Under the pieces are notes generated by a model. It ran no database searches. It was not told where the DNA came from and was given only the letters and a program-made list of their open reading frames with translations. A stretch of 64,000 bases of DNA from Dendronephthya gigantea (Eukaryota; Cnidaria; Anthozoa; Malacalcyonacea; Nephtheidae), in assembly GCF_004324835.1 (NCBI RefSeq), contig NW_021163081.1, positions 1,104,501-1,168,500 of the forward strand. The letters are read 5' to 3'. Position numbers and translations under genes: made by a program. Numbering within the stretch: the stretch's first letter is position 1; every line of letters begins with the position of its first letter. Below are positions 12,106-24,272 of this stretch, in pieces.

Positions 12106-13115
12106 CGCTATTGTTTTCAGTTTCTTCATCGTCTTCCTCACTTGAATATGATGACTTGTCTTCTGCATGGTCAGTGGCCATGTTTGAAATAAATTCCTCA
12201 ATATCAGAATTACCGGCAAGGACCTTCGTAAAACATTCCACACCAATTTCTAATTGTCTCATGGCAAAATCTTGCGCATGTTTACAAAGGGCTAACTTCC
12301 CTTGTAGTACATCTTTATGGGTAGTCATGTCATTATAATTTTTGTCCATTTTGCCTAATTATGTTATTGCAACAGATAATGGGTACTGTATGTTTCATAG
12401 ATTAAGATCACAGCAAAGGTTTTAACGGATATCCAACAGCATAATTACAGTAAGGTCAAAATTACTCATACCTGTCCAGTTTCCGATATTTCAAGCGAGT
12501 CGTCAAGTTCATCTATATTACAATGGAGAACGTAATAAAGATCTTCACGAAATACTGTATTACTATATTTCATTTCATGCCTCTGCATACTACGCTATTA
12601 TACAATACATGCATATATGCTATGCTGCTATTCTATTCTATGCTACATGTATCTATGAGCGATTTGATTATGCCACTGATTTACATTTTATTCTGTTGAA
12701 TTAAGGATGCTAATATAGTACAAGAACAATGTCAATGAAATAATTATTAGTAGTGCATGAATTCACCTGCATTAAGTTTATCCAATAGTTCGGTTTGATT
12801 TTCTTTCAGTTTAGGGATTATATTATTTTTATAAAATATCAAGAAATTTTTCATCTCGTTTTCCAATATTGAGATTTCTTCTTCATGGCGGAAACATTCA
12901 TTATTTAGTTCGGCCACTTTCTTCTTGATACAAATCAGACAAATTACAATAGAGAACAACTGTTAAAATATTTCGTAAATATAGAAAATATACTCAGTAT
13001 ATGTACTCATTACTAAACCTACAAAGTGATTAACCTACACGTACGGTAAGTACATGCACAGCCTTTTTGGAATGCAAAACGCATTAATACCTTCTTGAGA
13101 GTCAATATCCATAAT

Positions 13116-13367
13116 AAGACACCAAACTGGACATCTTCAATATTAACACACAAACTTGGGTTAGTTGTCAACGGCTTCTTAAATTCGCTTTCACGGATGA
13201 TATTTTCGAACGTAACCTACGCCTCTGCTTTGATGAATCTAAAAGTAAATTTCTAAGTGAAAAATTAGATAAAAGAAAAAGAGTCAATAAAGACATGCTC
13301 TGGAAATTCGGCAAACTGGAGAGTGTTTACAATGAAATAAGATTTAATGTTGAGATGGCTTAATTCG
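13116..13367 (+). other. Unassigned open frame, possible plus-strand exon
   Basis: An open frame of about 83 codons without an ATG (contains FAFTDDIFERNLRLCF and a Lys/Arg-rich SKFLSEKLDKRKRVNKD) ends in TAA. It lies opposite an intron of the KDZ gene. The composition looks protein-like and recalls the tail of a BEN-type domain, but I cannot establish a family. It could be chance. Confidence 0.25.
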
Positions 13368-14182
13368 GTGTGCACAAATCTGTTGAAATATTTCTTATTA
13401 ATATTTTAGCAGTACGCTTGAGTGATTCAATGAGGTGATGCGATTGTTTCATGCATAAGACATAAAAGGAGAGAACAAAGATTTCAGTCAAGTTTCCAGA
13501 CCATATATGTCGGCATTGACAATGATATGGTTTACTATTATTTTACATTGACTTGCCTGCCAACTTGCTCATATTGGCAGCTAGCTGAGCTATTTCGAAG
13601 TGTGCTGTTTGCATACTGCGCTCTAACTTCGACACAACCTTTTCTCTTAGTGGTTTTTCACCGCACTCCAAAACGGTGGACCAGTTTTCCGCATTCTTCT
13701 CTTTCATATCGCCAACCAAATTAGACAAATCAGTAGACACTTTCCTGCAGTACACAGGGAAAAGTTTAACAGCATTAACCAATAGTGGGCTGCGTGGGTT
13801 CGTTTCGTGAAAAAGCGAGTTCACAATGAATGTTTCTTCTTCTTTAGACAGGATAAACTTTGATTTTCGCTTCAACGAGTATACAGTTTCAACACCCAAA
13901 TCTTTTTTCATATCACAGAACCTTTCTTGTGATGTTTTAACAGCTTCCTTTGTCTGTAATCAATAAAGATCAGTTCAGTCTTACACATTTACATCTATTG
14001 TACATGTAGTATTTGGTGAGGCAGGGACTAATAAAAGTTACTTGAATTTATGTAATTTATACAGTACATGTAAGGAATGTTTGAAATAATAGCATAGCAG
14101 AGTTTAAAAATGTTATATATGAAGAATATTCCCGACAAACCTGAAGATATCTCTTTGCTAACATTTGAGGCATACGCGTGGT

Positions 14183-14756
14183 CACAGATTAACACCCAGA
14201 TGTCTCACTTCTGACTCAAAAGCGTAAGCGATTCGTCACTGCGCATCGCTTTCTGCGCACGCTTAGCAAGTGACTAGAGGCATTCACCCCCCCGAAATAA
14301 AATTTCAAAATGGAGACGAACTGAATTGAAATGAAAAACTGCACGATAGGTCAAATGAGTCGGAATATATGTACATTTATTGATTTGTACAGGAAGTTCC
14401 ATTCAATGTAAAGATATTCAAACACTTTTTAAAAGGAATATGCTTGAAATTATGGAGATTTCTACTGCTTATAATTTTCCGCTCCTACGACAATCGAAAA
14501 AAGATAAAACACTCGTACAATATTGAAAACGAGGTACTCTAAACTCACTTTTCCAAAGCGCGTATAGATGATGATGGATTCAGACACAAACTTAACTACA
14601 CAGTCGCCTTCTCTAGCAAATGAGAGGAGTTTTTTTTCCATGTATAAAATAGTTCGGCTCCATTTTGAAATTTCGGGGGGGGGAATGCCTCTAGTCACTT
14701 GCTGAGCAAGCGCTTACGCTTTTTTAATCAGAAGTGAGACATCTGGGTAATCTGTG
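14183..14756. mobile_element. Non-autonomous DNA transposon with ~100-bp inverted ends, inside a KDZ intron
   Basis: The outer ends match in inverted orientation: CACAGATTAACACCCAGATG on the left, and the complement of CATCTGGGTAATCTGTG on the right. The match continues inward through CACTTCTGA, GCGTAAGCG and CACTTGCT words to the poly-C/poly-G tracts. The flanks both read GCGTGGT(C), a 7-8 bp target duplication, which fits hAT- or P-like elements. No transposase is encoded. Confidence 0.8.
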
Positions 14757-17400
14757 GCGTGGTCTTCCATTTATTCCATATTAGCACATGCTCAGTCAGT
14801 AATTTTTCCCTTGCTAAAGAAAATTGATTCACAATTTCATTTATGTATATATGTTTGTAAAATAGGTTAGCTTGTTAAAATGCTACTGAATCCAAAATTT
14901 TCAACATTTAATCAAATAACAGTTTTCTCCTGGTGTTAGCGGCAAACGGAAATAGAATTGGTCAATTCAACCAGATGTTATAGTCTTTAAATAATTACTC
15001 CTGGGAAAGCAAAATTTCAATTTTAAGTAGCACTTTAATTAACCCGAGTTACTTTATAGTAAGTAAAAGTAACTAAAATAAACTGAGGCCGCACACACCT
15101 TCAGGCAGCATATGTTTTGTGCTATTGCCAAGTCTAGAGAAATGACTGTTGATCTGCTCTGCTTCCTCTCCAGTTGTTGCACCCGCATTAATCTGCCATC
15201 GACCACCCCAGAATATCTATTTAAAAAGCATAAAACATTGTTGGCTGAAAGTGATGTACACGGCAGCTGTAGATTTCAGGTACCAGGTTTTGAAGAAAAA
15301 ACTTGTGCCAATTTTTACATTTAACTTTATATTACACACATATTTACCTGACAAGTCTAACAGTGCGCCTTGGCATGCATGACAGACAATCCAGGCTTCA
15401 TTTTGTTTGATAGAACTTGGTCATGTTTAGCAAGCCAAAGCCAATACTGGCAAATCACATCATACCACATGAACGTAGTATTATTCCTTGTTAGAACATT
15501 TTTCTGGAGATAGTAAGCATAATTGTAAATTTCTCCTTGAAACATATTCACTGCCGCTTGGGCAATACTGTGTCGGCAACCAAGAATCTCCAGCCCTGTC
15601 TCATCAAGATTCTTTATTTTCCTTTCGCTATTTCTCGCTGCCCTCCATGTTATATCTCCGCACATTGAACTCTAAAGTATAAACATAAATTATCTTACAG
15701 ACGTTATTTCAAGAAACTAGTAATAGAAATTTTTGTTGCAGAACTATACTTTGAAGTCGGAAAGATGAATACTAAGCTTGGATGGATACTAATAAAGCCG
15801 TATTAATGTTGATTTAGTGAAGGTAAAATAGTAAAGTGATTTGACTGTCTAAATTGCAGGACACAAATTTTTGCATCTTCAGCGCATGTCAAATGAATAA
15901 ATGTTTTCAACTCTCTCCAATTTAAACACCAATATATCAAGTTTATACCTCATCACTGTTAGTGGTTGTCTCAGAACCCTGTTTTTGTGCTGCAACTATA
16001 TCATTGGAGGCAATCTCAACAAAAGACCATATGAAATAAATCTTACAAAATAAATTCAAAGTAACCAAATTAATCAAAGTAATCAATCTTGAAATACCCT
16101 GCACTATTGTACAGTAGGTACTGAAAAAAATTACTAATTACTGGGTTTATTGTCCGGTCAAAACTTTTAGAAGCAAAAATTAGAGATGTGTTTATTCAAA
16201 AAATAATCTCCTTCAAAAGATATTCATCAGTCAGAAGACCTAAATTATATATTATATATGAACATGCACTCCTGCCATCCAATTATCATGTCTAGTTTTG
16301 GGCCTGATACTAATTGCTATACTCTAATTGGTATTCTATACAGTAATTCAAACTTTAGAATTACAGTAAAAACATTATTCTACTTGCTTCTGCCGATTTC
16401 CGAAAGTTTACCTGCCAGCTGATTTAAAGCGGTACAATTTCATGTTACCATCAACATGCCCCGAATGCTGAGAAACAGAACATGAAGGACATTTCATTCA
16501 ATCTTTCAGTTGGTGCATCTCCATCTCAAATTTACAAAATTTCCACTCCTTAAATGCTCTGTTGAATGTTGTCATGTTTATTGTTGCAGTCTACATAATT
16601 AAATTGATGTAAACCATAGATAAAAATCTCTCCATGACAGTTAGCCAATTACTGATAGTCTGATAAATATTTCAACACCAAAGACTACATGTAGGTCTCC
16701 TCAAAGATGGCTAACAACAAGATCATAATTCAGTAATGATCGAGACTTTGGTATAGTAGACACCACTATTTTATGTACCTATACTGCGTATACTTCACCA
16801 TGACCAGACATACCTGTAGTACTGTAAAATAATGTTAGGACTGACATCTTAGTACTCACACATAATAATACCTAGTGATGTTAGTACTGATCCACACCTC
16901 AACTCACACATAACTAAAATGATAATGAAATAACAATACTGTAGTCTGGCAATTGTTAATAATAATTCATACCCTTCCTTTATTGGAAGAAAAATCCTGC
17001 AAGCCCATAACAAATGAGCGCTCCGATACACCAGGCATTCTTTTTTGCATGATATCCCAATACTCAAAGAGATCCTGATCAAATATTTGTAGGAAATTTG
17101 TTGGAGTTCCTGGCCAAAACCCTGCAGTCACAATCTGCTTTAAGAACACTTCCTGGGGGATAATGTTGAAGCAGCTTTTGCACCTAAATGCCGTGATGAC
17201 ATTCAAATCATAGAGACCTGACAAAATTAATAATTGCAGTAAAATTAATAAATACACTTTACAATAACCAAGTACAGTATTCTGCTTACCTCTTAATGTG
17301 ATGTAAACCATTGGATTGTTTGCATAGATTGCCTCAAATCCACAATTATCGCTACAAAGATGGCAGGAAGTAGGGATAACAAATGGAAAGCTTCTTCCTA

Positions 17401-18569
17401 CACAAATAAAAATTTAATATACTGGTAGTGTTATAGTAATTCACTAAGTGAAAATTAAAAGATACTAGAAATACATGCATGCAGCAACCCCTCGCTATTT
17501 CAAACCAAGTACACAATTTCCTGAGTTAACCTGATCTAAACTTATATTATGAAATGACACAAAACTCAAATCAGTCTTAAAGTTTCCATCATTCAATACA
17601 AAAATAATCACAAAGCTAGTGTAAACATTGCCCGTTCAATTTTGCTGCATTATACCATGCCAGCAATTAAGTAACGGTTTAAAATCGAAGTTTCAAACGA
17701 TTAAAACAGTACAAAATCTTCACAGACAAAGAAAAAACTTCAAATGTTATTTTATTCTGTAATTGCAGTCAACGCCGGCGGCAAAAGTTTCAGTATACTT
17801 TATAAATATAGTGTGTATTTTTGATACCAAAATTCAAATTACACTTTCAAAAACAATTTTTGAAGTTAAAGCAAAGGTGTAATAGCCCTTCACAGGTTTA
17901 TGCGTTTGCAGAAAAACTGAAAATTTAACAAATGAACGGCATACAAAGCTGAAAAGTATACAAATACGGCTCATTCTTACCGCGAAACAAGTACGAGATA
18001 AACAAAATAAACACGTACCCTTTGTCTTTGAAAACATTTATAAGCTTGCAGATTATGAATTATTCCTCTTACACGGCTTTGTTTTGACTGTATCCACGTT
18101 CATCTTTGCTATCTGTCATGCTTCATATATCTTGTTTCTTCTCGTTTTACTTTCTTTGCACAAAGTTTATGAAACGCTTTTACAAAAATGTTTACGAAAT
18201 GACAGTTAAATTGCTGACGTTCTCATTGAAATACAAACTTTCTGTCTTAGCCAATCAGAACGTTCGTTGATTACCATTCTACACTCGTTCGCATTTCACG
18301 CATGCGCACAAGTACCATGACCATTGAACGTCCACGGTCCACGACATAGAATTCGAGCAACTTTGGATTCCGCTATGTTCTGTCAGAATACCCGGGTGTA
18401 ATAAATCTCCCAGCGGAATTAGTACCCTCGCACGGCGCTTCGCGCCGGCTCGGGGATAAAGATCATTAGAGTGATTAGACTGGGAACATATTTAGCTTAT
18501 TAACTAAAAAAGCAATACAATTAGTACTGACAAATCAACAGAATATATTAGTTGCATCACATAACTTAC
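17401..18569. other. Large intron-like stretch of the KDZ gene
   Basis: No open frame with recognisable content. Around 18,430-18,455 there is a GC-rich hairpin (CGGCGCTTCGCGCCGG) unlike the AT-rich surroundings, perhaps a remnant of a small insertion. Confidence 0.35.
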
Positions 18570-19799
18570 TGATATTTATTAGGTTGCCAACATCATCTGC
18601 ACTTTCAGTGGGCTGAAGAAACTGAAAAAAGCCACCAGGAGATGTTTATTGCCTGTCATGGAAAGGATGTTGTTGATGTTGCTCAGCATCACAAGCACCG
18701 CAAAATCTTCCAATACCACAACACTGCACTGGATGAATCCTGGTTTGGAATTACATTTCCAACAATTCTGCTCAATAATTGCCTCATTGGATAGCATTGC
18801 TTCAAATATATCAGATTTGCAAGACTCCCATTTAACATTTGATAACTCCATCCTTTTGTTCCATAGCACTTTTGTTTTTCTTTGCTTTTTCATTTTCCAC
18901 TCCATCAAGTAGCTATTTGTGTTTGCAAGCAGCTGGTCAAGTTCTGAAAAAAATTGAGATAAAACTTATCAAGTTGAAACATATGCCAGATACTTGCTCT
19001 CTGTTTGAAATGGATAGCAAATCACTTTAGATTAAACAAGATTTAACATGACAAATCTGACATGCTAGCCTAAACTAATTTGACTATTCCTTCTATAGTT
19101 CCATTCTTTAGCTGAACACTACACCACATCATATAAATTATGATAAATTATACAAACTGAAGTTATGGAAGTCAGGAACTATGTAGCTAGTGCATACCAT
19201 TGTTGTTATCATCACTAAATTCATCATCCTGATGAAAGGTATTTTCAGTATCTTGCTGCATTTCTTTTCCAAGAGCGCTTTCTATTCATATTTCATATAT
19301 ACAAAAATAAATAAAAGCTTCTTATGCTTCTATCTTCTTATGCTTCTATCATAATACATACTATTATTGTCAAATTCACGAACCTGCAACGTTGCTGCTT
19401 GTGTCTGTCCGGAATTCACTTAACTGAGTTGAGTCAGTTGACGAGTTTGTACCCTTTTTTTCGATTGATGATGATTGCCTATGTTTCGTGAAATAGGTAC
19501 GCTTACCGGTATTGGAACAGCGCTTAAAGAAAACAGACTTGTTGCTTTTTTTCTTCTTTGCTTTGTCATCATCGTCAATCATTGAAGACAACTCGGCCAT
19601 TAAATCTTTTGCTGTTTTACTCTTTTTCCTATCTCGTCTGTTTTGATCCGCCATTTTGCTAGCACCTCAACAGCAGGCAGCTATCTGGCCCCTGGGTACC
19701 AGCAGACATTGTCGGTTATCTTCATGATTATCAGTAATATAAGCAGTTTGAACACTTAATGATTATCCTTAATATAAGGTAGGAGGATATGTTACATAT

Positions 19800-20443
19800 C
19801 ATGGATAGTTAAAAGACTGAATAGGAAACTCATGGTGTCAGCATTTTAACCTTGTTGAAAATCGTGACGTAACGTACGATATAGCTTGCTGCTTGGATCC
19901 AGTCGCGTCAAGTTGATCAGGTCTTTTGGAATGTTAAAAAAACTGTTGTGATTGATTTTTTTAAAATTATAAATGGGCTTATCTTAAAGTTTATAAAGAG
20001 CACAAAAAATATAAAGAAACTTTGTCTGAGACTAACTAAATGTTCTTGATCTACATGGCAAGGACAGCATCAGAAAGGCATTAAAGTGCAAAAGCTGTGC
20101 TCCATAAATGTGTTTTTGAATATATTTTTGAATGTTGCAAGTTTTATCTTGTTGAACTATTTTGTACTTGTGCATAAAATAAAATAAAATGTCTACATTT
20201 CCAAAAGTTAATGTTTTTATTTCTGGTTTCTCTAAAAGTATTATTTGACTATTTTTCTGTTGTTTGAGCATAGTATAAATTATGTTCCAGGACATAACAG
20301 GTGAAATTGCATACAAACATTACACAATTAAAGTACATTGGATATTCAGTATTGAAATGACGTCTTTTATTTATAATAAAAATCACACTACAACTTATTT
20401 AATACTTACAATCATGGATAATAAAGTCTTTTAACTATCCATG
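19800..20443. repeat. Inverted-repeat element, ~644 bp, 19-bp ends
   Basis: CATGGATAGTTAAAAGACT at 19,800-19,818 is repeated exactly in inverted orientation at 20,425-20,443. The interior is AT-rich and without coding content. It lies between the start of the KDZ gene and the Kolobok-like gene and looks like a MITE. A target duplication is not clear. The flanks 19,655-19,799 and 20,444-20,682 hold nothing else I can name. Confidence 0.55.
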
Positions 20444-20682
20444 TTACAATATAATGTAAAACAATTGTCATTACATGTAATAAAATTATTTCCAAATTTA
20501 GCTATTTTAACTAGTATGCAAGAAAAATTATTAAAGTGGCTGTCAAGTCTGTGCTGCGCATGTACGCACATTCCTTTCTTTGGGCCCACAGAAAGGAATT
20601 TTAATGAAATTATATCCCCATACGCATGCATATTTAGTCAGGAGGCAAGCTGTGACAAAACAGTGAAAACACAGCGTTCAAC

Positions 20683-22685
20683 ATGGAGGAGTGTGAAAGC
20701 TCCTCACATGTTAGTGCCGAAAGCTCTGCCAATTTTAGCATCCCAAGCAGTCAAGATACAAAGACGAAACGCAAAGATTACATCGCAAAGCGAGATTCGA
20801 CAAAAATAGCTCTTTACGAGCAATATCAGCGTTGGCGATGTCTGAAAGACGAGCTAAATTTGAAGACAGACAAACAACTGGCTGAAATGTTTTTAGATCA
20901 TTATGAAGAAGGTGCCCGTATTTCGAGGTGAGAAATTTGAATTATTCATAATTTGAATCGCATACACATAAATTACGTTCTTCTAAATCTTAACCGATTT
21001 ATTTCAGTGACGCGGAGACACAGACAAACTTTGAAAACAGCGCTGCGGATTTGTCAGCAATGCCTATGGCCATTAGCCCAAGTAAAGTTTTATATCGACA
21101 TTTAATGTCACTTTAAACGACATCTTTAAATGAATGGAGATAGGTAACCCATGCTTTACTATATTTTCCCTTTTAGTTTTATCATCGACCCCGCGTATTC
21201 AAACAAGGCCGCATTCATCTTTGCCTCCCGTCGCTACTGAACGGAGACGTCTGTTACTTGGGTCCACAGACGCACTAAGGTATTTTATGTCAAATGTGTT
21301 TTGATTCATGCACATGTTGTACTAACAATACATCATGCATACATGCTCCACGCCCAAGTACCTTTAATGACAACAATAATAAAAGGTCATGTCGATGTAT
21401 AATTACTACTGAATTGTAAGTAATTCTTTGTAAAGGAATATAAAAATGCTGTTATCTCTGTTGCCTATTGTAGGACACAAACTGTAGATGATGAGGAAAC
21501 ATTATCAGCCATTCATTCTGATGATAGTGAATTGGAGGACAATAGTCAAATATCACTGGGACATCCAATGTATGTTTACAAACTGCTTGAATTCAGGTTT
21601 TTAAGCTCTAATGTAATGTAAGGAAATGACTACCCAATATAGCACTTGACTATAGACATTTATATACTTGTATATAGGGTTGGGATTGATGACATTGATA
21701 GGGTCTCCTTGGAAGAAGAAGTATTAGATACCACAATCAATGGTCACAGTGACGATGATGGTGATGATGACGATGGTGTTACTGGTGGTGTTGACACTGA
21801 AACAGCCCAAAAAAGTAACAAAGAAAGTTTTGTTCGTCATATACCATCCATTCATGTTCCAAAACTAGAGTTATGCTTAGCATCAACAGCAATAATTTTG
21901 GAACTACTGGAAAAGCTACATGGTCCTGTTTGTACAAGAAGTGGATGTAATCGTCCATTGAATTTTGGGAATTCCTTTGTTGGAACATGCCTAGTTGTAA
22001 ATTGGGGTTGTTCTGCTGGCCACTTTGGTGGGAGGTATGTCTATTTCCAACTTTGCATTTCATTTTTTGGTATTAATGATAATTTTAACCAGTAACTTGG
22101 TACTTTTAATGGATAAACACAACATTTATATTATTCATGTATCTTGATCATTTTGAAAACTTCTAAAATTGAAGAACCAATGCTTCATTTTAAATGGGCT
22201 GCCCAACCAACTTGTGAAGGTGTTCGTGCTGGAAATTTGCTTTTGGCATCTGCCATACCTCTTTCTGGCAATTCATATACAAAGATTGGATTTCTTTTCG
22301 AGGTCATGAATGTGCAGTTTATATCCAAAAACTTGTACAACCAATACCAGAATTTATATATAGCTCCAGCAGTTAACGGCTATTGGGAGGAATTAAATAA
22401 TTCATGTTGGGCAGAGCGTGAAAATCAAGACATCATGCTTAGTTCAGATGGGCGCAATGATTCACCTGGACATTGTGCACAGTATTGCACTTATACATTT
22501 GCTGAAATGGACTCTAAGTGCATTTTAGACATCAACTTTGTTGAAGTGAGGGAAGTTGAGGGAAGAAAAAGTCCAAACATGGAAAGAATTGGATTTGAAA
22601 GAGGGCTTGATAATTTATTGAAATCAAAAATGATTATCAAAGAGGTTGTTACTGATGGCTATTTGGAAATTGGTGCATTAATGAG
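20683..22685 (+). pseudogene. Kolobok-like DNA transposase gene, 3'-truncated
   Basis: Exons about 20,683-20,927 (start MEECESSSHVSAES), 21,008-21,080, 21,178-21,278, 21,474-21,570, 21,677-22,034 and 22,176-22,685, mostly with GT-AG borders. Family motifs are CNRPLNFGNSF and WGCSAGHFGGR, then WAAQPTCEG, NLLLASAIPLSG, SSDGRNDSPGH (first catalytic Asp), GFERGLDNLL and VVTDGYLEIG (second Asp). The expected C-terminal third, with the histidine/tryptophan region and final acidic residue, is absent: the last exon stops at a GTAAGT donor and no continuation is found before the next gene. The acceptor before ATGGGCTGCC (around 22,193) reads AA instead of AG. The superfamily assignment is from memory of SGDGRxDSPGH-type proteins and is moderately sure. 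Confidence 0.65.
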
Positions 22686-23117
22686 TAAGTATTTTTCATT
22701 GTATTTTTCCTTTATAGTTTATAAACCTCATCAAATTCCTTGTGACCTACAGATGAAAGGTGTTTGCTTGAAACATTCAAGTTTTAATGCTTCACAACTT
22801 TTAGGTGGTCTATTACTGCATGCAAGAGTTTTATTTTTACAACTTGATTGTTGCTATGCTTTTAGCTAATAAATTTTGCTTTGATTGCATGGTTATATCT
22901 TTATGTCACCCTATTGTTTTCAACCAGAGGAGGTTGGACACGGTCCGAAAAGGATGATGGGAAACGTTTTGGTTAATTTGCATATTCCAGATCATTTGCA
23001 TTTGGCCGTCGAGCAGAGAAGAGATCCTGATACTTGAGGCGCTGCTGACATTTTCTTTGCGAATTATAAATTGCAAAATAAAGAGTTTTTTTAAGAATTT
23101 GATGATATTCTTCAAAG
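22686..23117. other. Non-coding stretch between the Kolobok-like remnant and the EXO1-like exon
   Basis: No supported coding sequence. The last 200 bp before 23,118 could be the 5' untranslated region or promoter of the EXO1-like gene. Confidence 0.35.
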
Positions 23118-23278
23118 ATGGGTATTAAGGGTCTTCATGCATTTTTTAACTCTGTCACAAAAGACACTTCTATTGAAGAATTTTGCGCAAAATGTCTTGG
23201 TATAGATGCATCGTGCTATTTATACAAGGGGGCATATTCTTGCGCTAAAGAACTTGGTCTTTGAATACCAACTACAAA

Positions 23279-23660
23279 GTAAGTATTATCTCATTGTTTT
23301 CAAACTAACACCATATGAATTGTGCTCTGAAGTAACATCTATTTGCCTGGTGCATAAAAGTGTATAGTCTGAATTCGAGTCGCATACTTGATTGAAATTT
23401 ACATTTGTTTTGTCAATGTTTTTAATATATTCATTCATATAATCTAAATGAAGTCTGCCTTTATACTTTTCCATATTACCATATTGAAATTTTAAAATAT
23501 GCATGCCAACCAATAGACCTTTCCCCTTTTAGCACTAGGCGCGCTAAGCATGACGGTAGGAGTATGCAAAGTTGCTTTCGAACGAGAAATGGCTGCCGTA
23601 TGTGCGGTGAATTTCGTGCGAGAGAAGAATCAGCGGATTTTTAACATCATTTCGTGTCCA
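23279..23660. other. Intron-like stretch before the ISL2EU inverted repeat
   Basis: No coding content. 23,520-23,660 is more GC-rich (TAGCACTAGGCGCGCTAAGC) and has no partner at the right end of the element, so it is either host intron or a left tip lost on the right. Confidence 0.35.
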
Positions 23661-24272
23661 TCTATATTTGTTTTCTTTGGAAAATTGCGAGAAGGTTTCG
23701 TCACTACAAACACCGAAATTTCATGACGATCTGGGCGTTAATGGCGATAAAAATCCGTCGAGAAGATGCCAAGTTGTGAACAATCTTCGCTCAAATTTGC
23801 TTGCGAAAAGTTGACTAACGTGTACTGAAACAGGTGAGTTCGCTTTTCAACTTGCGATCGGCTGATTATTTTTACGAAATAAGCGTAACTGATTGTGTTT
23901 CTTTTTGGATCTCAGCAGTATTTTACTTTTATTCTTGTGCAAATATCGTTTTAAGCTTCCAGAAATTGGCATATGTTGCCAAGATTTTGTTCGAATTTGC
24001 CACTAAGCTGCCCTTGGCCCTCAGAAATGTTTTTAGCTTGTTTTGGCGCGAAAATACCCGTATTTAAATAAGCAACACAAGCCGTAGCAACAATATATAA
24101 ATTTGAAAGTGTTTTTCTTGGTTTACTGCTGTTGTTTGTCCTCTAGTTGAAGTCTGCATTGGTTCACACCCTCCACTGTAATTTAATAAATTTCTCGTTG
24201 GTTATAGAATATCATTTAGGTAAATAAATTTAATTTTTTTAACAATATAACATAGTAAATAAATATTTAGAT
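23661..24272 (+). repeat. ISL2EU left terminal inverted repeat
   Basis: About 612 bp matching 27,465-28,076 in inverted orientation with few differences. It includes a 77-codon open frame (23,834-24,067) that is also open in the other arm. Confidence 0.9.

Larger units (their letters stand above)
12106..19654 (-). pseudogene. KDZ (Kyakuja-Dileera-Zisupton) family transposase gene, decayed, multi-exon
   Basis: Minus-strand exons, approximate: 19,654-19,376 (Lys-rich start MADQNRRDRKK), 18,960-18,570 (CxC-type zinc cluster, CWKCN then GRFCGACDAEQHQQHPFHDR), 17,400-17,290 (FVIPTSCHLCSDNCG), 17,219-16,974, 16,490-16,412 (CPSCSVSQHSGHVDGN), 16,022-15,950, 15,672-15,350, 15,310-15,099 (INAGATTGEEAEQINSHFSR), 13,954-13,540, 12,921-12,767 (coiled coil), a short one at 12,514-12,472, and 12,353-12,106 (acidic tail). 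KDZ hallmarks are LDETGLEILGCRH, NMFQGEIYNYAYY, YDVICQYW and SVMHAKAHC; the Asp, Asp and Glu of the catalytic triad appear to be in the LDETG, YDV and GEEAEQ motifs. It is decayed: a stop follows HAKAHC (TAG where family proteins have Trp), the CxC exon needs a frame change, and a stop follows HDRQ. Introns at 14,765-15,098 and 15,690-16,960 show nothing else. Element ends were not found. Confidence 0.85.

Noticed and set aside
23262-23264. The in-frame TGA of the EXO1-like exon as a selenocysteine codon
   Set aside because: EXO1 proteins are not selenoproteins, the position is not catalytic, and other exons are missing, so simple decay is the better reading.
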